This document shows, in pieces, positions 6,582 through 10,795 of a stretch of DNA of 10,795 nucleotides (within the stretch, counting starts at the first letter, position 1; every line of letters begins with the position of its first letter). The notes below the pieces were generated by a model that searched no databases, was not told the origin of the DNA, and worked only from the letters and a program-made list of their open reading frames with translations. Source of the stretch: JBOFCS01 sp051646185 (lineage in GTDB: Bacteria; Actinomycetota; Actinomycetes; Mycobacteriales; Mycobacteriaceae). The stretch is taken from NCBI GenBank assembly GCA_051646185.1, contig JBOFCS010000070.1, forward strand, positions 1 to 10,795. The letters run 5' to 3'. A program made the position numbers and the translations under genes.

Positions 6582-7804
6582 CGCAGAACGATTTAACCTC
6601 AGAGGAAACGAGACTTTCTGACATACCTGGACTGGCTCAGCGGTGGAGTTCATCGATGATGAACAACTACGGAGTTCCTAAAATTGTCTTAACTTCAGGC
6701 CGCGGCGCCGTAGTTACTGATGAACAGGGACGCGAGTATCTAGATTTACTTGCTGGAATTGCGGTAAATCTTCTAGGGCATGCACATCCAGCAATTATTG
6801 AGGCAGTGTCGACCCAGTTGGCAACATTGGGGCATATCTCAAATTTATATATGTGTGAGCCAACGATTGAACTTGCAGAGCAACTCCTTGCCCATTTTGG
6901 TGCACCAGGGAAGGTGTTTTTCTGTAATTCTGGCACTGAAGCAAATGAGGCTGCTTTTAAGATCGCTAGGGCCACTGGCCGAGTCAAAATAATAGCTGCC
7001 GAAAATTCTTTCCACGGGCGGACGATGGGCGCATTGGCGTTAACTGGGCAACCGGCAAAACGGGCCCCTTTTGAACCGATGCCCGCGGGGGTAGAACATG
7101 TTCCTTACGGCGATATCGCTGCGCTGGAAGCTGCGGTTGATGAACGTACAGCGGCTGTTTTTCTTGAGCCGATCATGGGTGAAGGTGGAGTTGTTGTTCC
7201 GCCTCCTCATTACTTAGTTGCCGCCCGGGAAATAACAGCACGGCATGGTGCGCTATTAATTCTGGATGAGGTACAAACCGGAATTGGGCGTACGGGCTGG
7301 TTTTATGCGCATCAGGCACAGGGAATTGTCCCTGATGTAATGACGCTGGCCAAAGGTCTTGGTGGAGGGATGCCGATTGGTGCGTGCATTGCCACTGGTG
7401 CTGCAGCTCAGTTGCTGGGTCCGGGTAAGCATGGCACGACCTTTGGCGGGAATCCAGTTTGCGCGGCAGCTGCACTTGCGGTTTTGCATACAATTGACGC
7501 TGAAAATCTTGTTGGACAAGCGGATTCGCTGGGGAAAACCATAATTAATGGTATAGAAAATTTGGAGCACCCACTGATTGCTTATGTGCGGGGTGCGGGT
7601 TTGTTGATTGGGGTTGTTTTAACCACAGCGATCGCCGCTGAGGTTGAAGTTGCAGCTCGTGAAGCTGGATTTTTAATTAATGCTGCACAAGATAACGTTC
7701 TCCGTTTGGCTCCACCGCTGAATCTCACTGAGCAGCAAGCGCAATCTTTCCTTGATGCCTTGCCTACAATCCTCGATACCGCACAGACCCAGGAGCAACT
7801 ATGA
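6578..7804 (+). CDS. argD: Acetylornithine aminotransferase
   Basis: PLP-dependent class III aminotransferase that converts N-acetylglutamate semialdehyde and glutamate to N-acetylornithine and 2-oxoglutarate. At 408 residues it is complete. Key features are the start of the large domain at LDLLAGIAVNLLGHAHP (55-71), the phosphate-binding CNSGTEANEAAFKIAR (116-131), SFHGRTMGALALTGQ (144-158), EPIMGEGG (197-204), the cofactor-nitrogen Asp D230 in LILDEVQTGIGRTG, the Schiff-base Lys K259 in TLAKGLGGGMPIG, and GTTFGGNP (286-293) from the neighbouring subunit. The C-terminal domain ends with LRLAPPLNLT (375-384). The enzyme sits between argB and argF as in other actinobacterial arg operons, which supports acetylornithine rather than ornithine, succinylornithine or GABA as the main substrate. 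GTG start; GTGA overlap with argB, ATGA overlap with argF. Confidence 0.96.
   Translation: MTQNDLTSEETRLSDIPGLAQRWSSSMMNNYGVPKIVLTSGRGAVVTDEQGREYLDLLAGIAVNLLGHAHPAIIEAVSTQLATLGHISNLYMCEPTIELAEQLLAHFGAPGKVFFCNSGTEANEAAFKIARATGRVKIIAAENSFHGRTMGALALTGQPAKRAPFEPMPAGVEHVPYGDIAALEAAVDERTAAVFLEPIMGEGGVVVPPPHYLVAAREITARHGALLILDEVQTGIGRTGWFYAHQAQGIVPDVMTLAKGLGGGMPIGACIATGAAAQLLGPGKHGTTFGGNPVCAAAALAVLHTIDAENLVGQADSLGKTIINGIENLEHPLIAYVRGAGLLIGVVLTTAIAAEVEVAAREAGFLINAAQDNVLRLAPPLNLTEQQAQSFLDALPTILDTAQTQEQL
7791..7795 (+). promoter_or_regulatory. Ribosome binding site for argF
   Basis: AGGAG in the last codons of argD lies 5 bases before the ATG at 7801, supporting that start, which overlaps the argD stop codon. 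Confidence 0.7.
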
Positions 7805-8736
7805 CACGGCATTTTCTGCGCGATGACGACCTCAGTCCGCAGGAGCAGGCAGAGGTTCTTGATTTAGCTGATGAGCTTAAAAAGCAACCATTTTCACGTA
7901 AAACTTTGGCAGGTCCGCGTGGTGTTGGTGTTATTTTTGAAAAGAATTCAACGCGGACGAGATTCTCTTTTGAAATGGGTATTGCACAGCTTGGCGGGCA
8001 TGCGGTTGTGGTCGATGGCCGCACCACTCAGCTTGGTCGGGAAGAGACGCTGGAAGATACCGGAAGAGTGCTTTCCCGGTATGTAGATGCCGTGGTGTGG
8101 CGGACTTTTGCACAGGAACGGTTGACTGCCATGGCAAGTGGGGCCACGGTGCCGATCATTAACGCGCTCTCAGACGAGTTTCACCCCTGTCAGGTTTTGG
8201 CTGATTTGCAGACCTTAAAGGAAAGTAAAGGGTCACTTACCGGGCTCAAGCTGGTGTATTTGGGTGATGGCGCTAATAATATGGCGCATTCATTGATGCT
8301 AGGTGGGGCTACAGCCGGTATACATGTGACGATTGCCGCTCCGGTTGGCTTTGAGCCAGATGTGCGTTTTTTGGCTTCAGCTCAGCAGCGAGCAGAGCTG
8401 ACTAATGCCAAAATTTGTGTGCGAAATGATCCAGCTCAGGCGGTTATTGGGGCCGATGTTGTGGTGACTGATACTTGGACTTCCATGGGTCAAGAAAACG
8501 ATGGCTTGGATCGAGTCCGCCCTTTTCGTCCTTTTCAGGTAAATGCAGATCTGCTTTCCCAGGCAGATTCAGAAGCTGTTGTTCTGCATTGCCTTCCGGC
8601 TCATCGTGGTGAAGAAATTACGGACGAAGTTATTGATGGACGGCAAAGTTTAGTGTGGGATGAAGCGGAAAACCGCTTGCATGTACAAAAAGCATTGTTA
8701 GTGTGGTTGCTGGAACACTCCAGTAGCGGGACGTGA
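7801..8736 (+). CDS. argF: Ornithine carbamoyltransferase
   Basis: Cytoplasmic transferase that makes citrulline from ornithine and carbamoyl phosphate, usually as a trimer. The 311 residues match anabolic OTCases. The carbamoyl-phosphate loop STRTR is at 50-54 (FEKNSTRTRFSFE), followed by GRTTQLGREETLEDTGRVLSR (73-93), WRT at 100-102 and HPCQ (128-131). The ornithine domain has LVYLGDGANNMAHSL (151-165), DTWTSMGQE (224-232, the SMG loop) and HCLPAHRGEEITDEV (263-277), whose Cys and His-Arg contribute to catalysis. SMG and HCLPAHRG separate it from aspartate carbamoyltransferase. Carbamoyl phosphate must come from carAB encoded elsewhere. The start overlaps the argD stop, and the stop overlaps the argR start. 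Confidence 0.97.
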   Translation: MTRHFLRDDDLSPQEQAEVLDLADELKKQPFSRKTLAGPRGVGVIFEKNSTRTRFSFEMGIAQLGGHAVVVDGRTTQLGREETLEDTGRVLSRYVDAVVWRTFAQERLTAMASGATVPIINALSDEFHPCQVLADLQTLKESKGSLTGLKLVYLGDGANNMAHSLMLGGATAGIHVTIAAPVGFEPDVRFLASAQQRAELTNAKICVRNDPAQAVIGADVVVTDTWTSMGQENDGLDRVRPFRPFQVNADLLSQADSEAVVLHCLPAHRGEEITDEVIDGRQSLVWDEAENRLHVQKALLVWLLEHSSSGT

Positions 8737-9245
8737 TGGACGTGAGCGTACATTCAGGATCAGCGCCAGAGGTTGCCTCTACTCGTGCTGGTCGGCAATC
8801 GAGAATTGTGGCAATTTTATCTGCTCATCCGGTTCGTAGTCAGACTGAGCTATCGGCCTTGCTCGCGTCGGAAGGTATTGAAGTGACTCAGGCCACACTT
8901 TCTCGGGATCTTGATGAACTTGGTGCTGTGAAGTTACGAGCGGCTGATGGAGGTGCCGGTGTTTACGTGGTACCCGAGGATGGAAGTCCGGTTCGAGGGG
9001 TATTTGGAGGTACTGACCGGTTGTCGAGGCTATTGGCCGAATTGTTGGTATCAACGGACTCGAGCGGTAATCTTGCGGTACTGCGAACTCCACCTGGCGC
9101 TGCTCACTATCTTGCCAGCGCACTTGACCGTGCCACTTTGGCGGAAGTAGTGGGCACAATTGCCGGGGACGACACAATTTTGGTTATTGCTCGGGAACCG
9201 TTGACCGGTGCGCAACTTGCTCAATTGATCGAACAACTAGTCTAA
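8733..9245 (+). CDS. argR: Arginine repressor ArgR
   Basis: Arginine-responsive DNA-binding regulator, expected to bind ARG boxes as a hexamer with arginine as co-repressor and to control its own operon. The 170 residues fit the family. The N-terminal winged helix-turn-helix covers about 20-82: RQSRIVAIL, then SQTELSALLASEGIEVTQA and the recognition helix TLSRDLDELGAVKLR (56-69). The C-terminal oligomerisation and arginine-binding domain (about 95-170) has LRTPPGAAHYLASALD (117-132) and GTIAGDDTILVI (141-152), with the Asp pair that binds arginine. GTG 8733 overlaps the argF stop as GTGA. ATG 8736, overlapping the argF stop by one base (TGATG), is an equally plausible start, and GTG 8742 is also possible; there is no strong ribosome site to decide. 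The first roughly 18 residues are low in conserved features. Its likely target is the repeat array before argC. Confidence 0.96.
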   Translation: MMDVSVHSGSAPEVASTRAGRQSRIVAILSAHPVRSQTELSALLASEGIEVTQATLSRDLDELGAVKLRAADGGAGVYVVPEDGSPVRGVFGGTDRLSRLLAELLVSTDSSGNLAVLRTPPGAAHYLASALDRATLAEVVGTIAGDDTILVIAREPLTGAQLAQLIEQLV

Positions 9246-9269
9246 ATCAAGTTCATGTAGAACAACGTT

Positions 9270-9277
9270 AAGGAGAG
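9270..9277 (+). promoter_or_regulatory. Ribosome binding site for argG
   Basis: AAGGAGAG lies about 8 bases before the ATG at 9286, within the only non-overlapping junction inside the arg operon. It supports the chosen start and independent initiation of argG. Confidence 0.8.
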
Positions 9278-9285
9278 CACAACTC

Positions 9286-10485
9286 ATGGCCGATCGCGTC
9301 ATTCTTGCCTACTCAGGCGGTCTGGACACTTCCGTGGCAATCAGCTGGATTGGTAAGGAGACTGGCAAGGAAGTAGTTGCCGTTGCCATTGACTTAGGTC
9401 AAGGCGGTGAAGATATGCAGGCGGTAAGGCAACGAGCTATCGATTGTGGTGCCGTTGAGGCTGTTGTAGTAGATGCGCGTGATGAATTTGCTGAAGATTA
9501 CTGTTTACCGACAATCGCAGCAAACGCACTGTACATGGATCGTTACCCATTGGTTTCGGCGATCAGCCGACCATTAATTGTTAAGCACCTTGTGGATGCT
9601 GCTCGGGCTCATGGTGGAACTGTTGTTGCACACGGCTGCACTGGTAAAGGTAATGATCAGGTTCGTTTTGAGGTCGGATTTAATACTTTGGCGCCTGAGC
9701 TTGAGGTGTTAGCACCAGTTCGCGATTATGCTTGGACCAGGGAAAGAGCTATTGCTTTCGCTGAAGAGAATGCAATTCCGATTAATGTCACCAAAAAGTC
9801 TCCATTCTCAGTGGATCAGAATGTCTGGGGTCGAGCGGTCGAGACTGGATTTCTTGAAGATTTGTGGAATGCTCCGACCAAAGACGTCTATGACTACACC
9901 GAAGATCCCACAGTGAATTTTAATGCACCTGATGAGCTTATTCTGAGCTTTGAGAAGGGGCGCCCAGTTGCTATCGATGGTCGTGCGGTATCTGTGCTTG
10001 AAGCAATAGTGGAGCTTAACGCTCGAGCAGGGGCGCAAGGGGTGGGACGTCTGGACGTTGTGGAAGACCGGCTGGTGGGGATTAAAAGCCGTGAGATTTA
10101 CGAGGCTCCGGGGGCTATGGTACTCATTCGCGCCCATGAAGAGCTCGAACACCTAACGCTGGAGCGCGAATTGGGGCGTTACAAGCGGCATACTGATCAA
10201 AAATGGGCCGAGCTTGCCTATGATGGTTTATGGTTCTCCCCGCTCAAAGCGGCGTTGGATACCTTCATCGACCATACCCAGCAACATGTTTCCGGAGATA
10301 TCCGATTAGTGCTTCATGCCGGTTCAGTTATTGTCAATGGTCGCAGAAGCCCGGAGTCGTTGTACGATTTCAACCTTGCAACCTATGACGAAGGTGATAC
10401 CTTTGATCAATCCTCAGCTAAGGGATTTGTTCAGCTGCACGGTCTTTCGTCGAAAATCTCAGCGAAAAGAGATCTAGGTCTGTGA
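9286..10485 (+). CDS. argG: Argininosuccinate synthase
   Basis: Condenses citrulline and aspartate, with ATP cleaved to AMP and pyrophosphate, to argininosuccinate. The 399 residues are the length of the common bacterial type. The N-terminal ATP pyrophosphatase loop is ILAYSGGLDTSVAISW (6-21). The citrulline/aspartate-binding region includes YPLVSAISRPL (87-97), HGCTGKGNDQVRFE (116-129) and SPFSVDQNVWGRAVE (172-186). The C-terminal multimerisation domain includes VGIKSREIYEAPGA (264-277) and DGLWFSPLKAALDTFI (313-328). The start is supported by a good ribosome site and conserved ADRVILAYSGG. A 40-base gap separates it from argR, and its stop overlaps the argH start. In my recollection of corynebacterial work, argG can be a separate regulatory target; nothing in the gap proves a promoter here. 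Confidence 0.97.
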   Translation: MADRVILAYSGGLDTSVAISWIGKETGKEVVAVAIDLGQGGEDMQAVRQRAIDCGAVEAVVVDARDEFAEDYCLPTIAANALYMDRYPLVSAISRPLIVKHLVDAARAHGGTVVAHGCTGKGNDQVRFEVGFNTLAPELEVLAPVRDYAWTRERAIAFAEENAIPINVTKKSPFSVDQNVWGRAVETGFLEDLWNAPTKDVYDYTEDPTVNFNAPDELILSFEKGRPVAIDGRAVSVLEAIVELNARAGAQGVGRLDVVEDRLVGIKSREIYEAPGAMVLIRAHEELEHLTLERELGRYKRHTDQKWAELAYDGLWFSPLKAALDTFIDHTQQHVSGDIRLVLHAGSVIVNGRRSPESLYDFNLATYDEGDTFDQSSAKGFVQLHGLSSKISAKRDLGL

Positions 10486-10795
10486 GTTCAGTCAAGAGTG
10501 GGATTACGGTAACAGGTGCGTTGTGGGGTGGGCGGTTTAGCGGTGGACCCGCTGAAGCCATGGCGGCACTGAGCAAGTCGACACATTTTGATTGGGTACT
10601 AGCTCCCTATGATATTCGGGCATCCAAGGCCCATGCCAAGGTTTTGCATATGGCAGGGCTGTTGTCAGAGGAAGATCTGGCTGTCATGCTCGCTGGGCTT
10701 GCTGATCTGGAGAACGATGTTGCGTCTGGCCAATTTATGCCCGCTGCTACCGATGAAGATGTGCATGGGGCATTAGAGCGAGGTTTGATTGATCG
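10482..10795 (+). CDS. argH: Argininosuccinate lyase, 3'-truncated by the window edge
   Basis: Last enzyme of the pathway: it cleaves argininosuccinate to arginine and fumarate. The frame is open to the right edge, giving 104 residues of a protein usually about 460-480 long. Visible N-terminal signatures of the fumarase/aspartase superfamily member are LWGGRFSGGPAEAM (14-27), FDWVLAPYDIRASKAHAKVL (36-55) and the substrate-site ATDEDVHGALER (89-100). The catalytic C-terminal half, including the GSS loop, lies outside. GTG 10482 overlaps the argG stop (GTGA), like the other junctions. No strong Shine-Dalgarno sequence is visible (TAGG at 10475-10478 is close and weak), so coupling to argG is likely. 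A TTG in front of LWGGRF is possible but less likely. Confidence 0.95.
   Translation, partial: MSSVKSGITVTGALWGGRFSGGPAEAMAALSKSTHFDWVLAPYDIRASKAHAKVLHMAGLLSEEDLAVMLAGLADLENDVASGQFMPAATDEDVHGALERGLID

Noticed and set aside
9251..9263. Small inverted repeat GTTC-ATGTA-GAAC in the argR-argG gap as an operator or terminator
   Set aside because: Four-base arms are expected by chance, there is no T run, and it does not resemble the repeats before argC.
1..10795. An undescribed defence, mobile or biosynthetic system
   Set aside because: All but the short gaps is covered by recognised housekeeping genes in a known order. There is no unexplained coding stretch, no gap over 65 bases, no tRNA-linked insertion and no repeat array other than the argC upstream region.

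Overview
The window is an ordinary, densely packed bacterial chromosome segment with every gene on the + strand. It holds the 3' part of pheS, complete pheT, and then an almost complete arginine biosynthesis operon in the order argC-argJ-argB-argD-argF-argR-argG-argH, with argH cut off by the right edge. This pheST-argCJBDFRGH order is characteristic of actinobacteria, and the protein details (ArgC with VPGCFPT and a C-terminal VGLAP, PheS with GRTFRTDELDATHTP) point to the Corynebacterium/mycobacterial branch, most likely Corynebacterium or a close relative. By eye the base composition is near balanced and AT-ending codons, including TTA, are common, so this is a moderate-GC member rather than a high-GC actinobacterium. 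The genus is an inference; no 16S or other marker is present.

Layout: pheS (2-778, 5' end missing) and pheT (842-3325) encode the alpha and beta subunits of phenylalanyl-tRNA synthetase. A 54-base gap follows pheT. It contains no recognisable terminator, but carries a compact AT-rich array of TGCAT/CATAATA repeats running into the argC start codon. I read this as the argC promoter with overlapping ArgR operator sites. From argC (3380) to argH (10482 onward) the genes are joined by 4-base stop/start overlaps (ATGA or GTGA) at every junction except argR-argG, where a 40-base gap carries a strong Shine-Dalgarno sequence.

Function: ArgJ, ArgB, ArgC, ArgD and ArgJ again form the acetyl cycle from glutamate to ornithine, with ArgJ recycling the acetyl group. 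ArgF, ArgG and ArgH convert ornithine to citrulline, argininosuccinate and arginine. ArgR is the arginine-sensing repressor encoded inside its own operon, and ArgB has the N-terminal extension of arginine-feedback-inhibited NAG kinases, so both genetic and allosteric control are visible. A dedicated argA and carAB are not in this window.

I found no mobile element, CRISPR array, RNA gene, pseudogene or unfamiliar coding region, and I do not see an undescribed system here. The points worth a second look are small: a Ser in place of a normally conserved His in the PheS motif-2 region, the repeat array and probable leaderless or short-leader start at argC, and the single uncoupled junction before argG.
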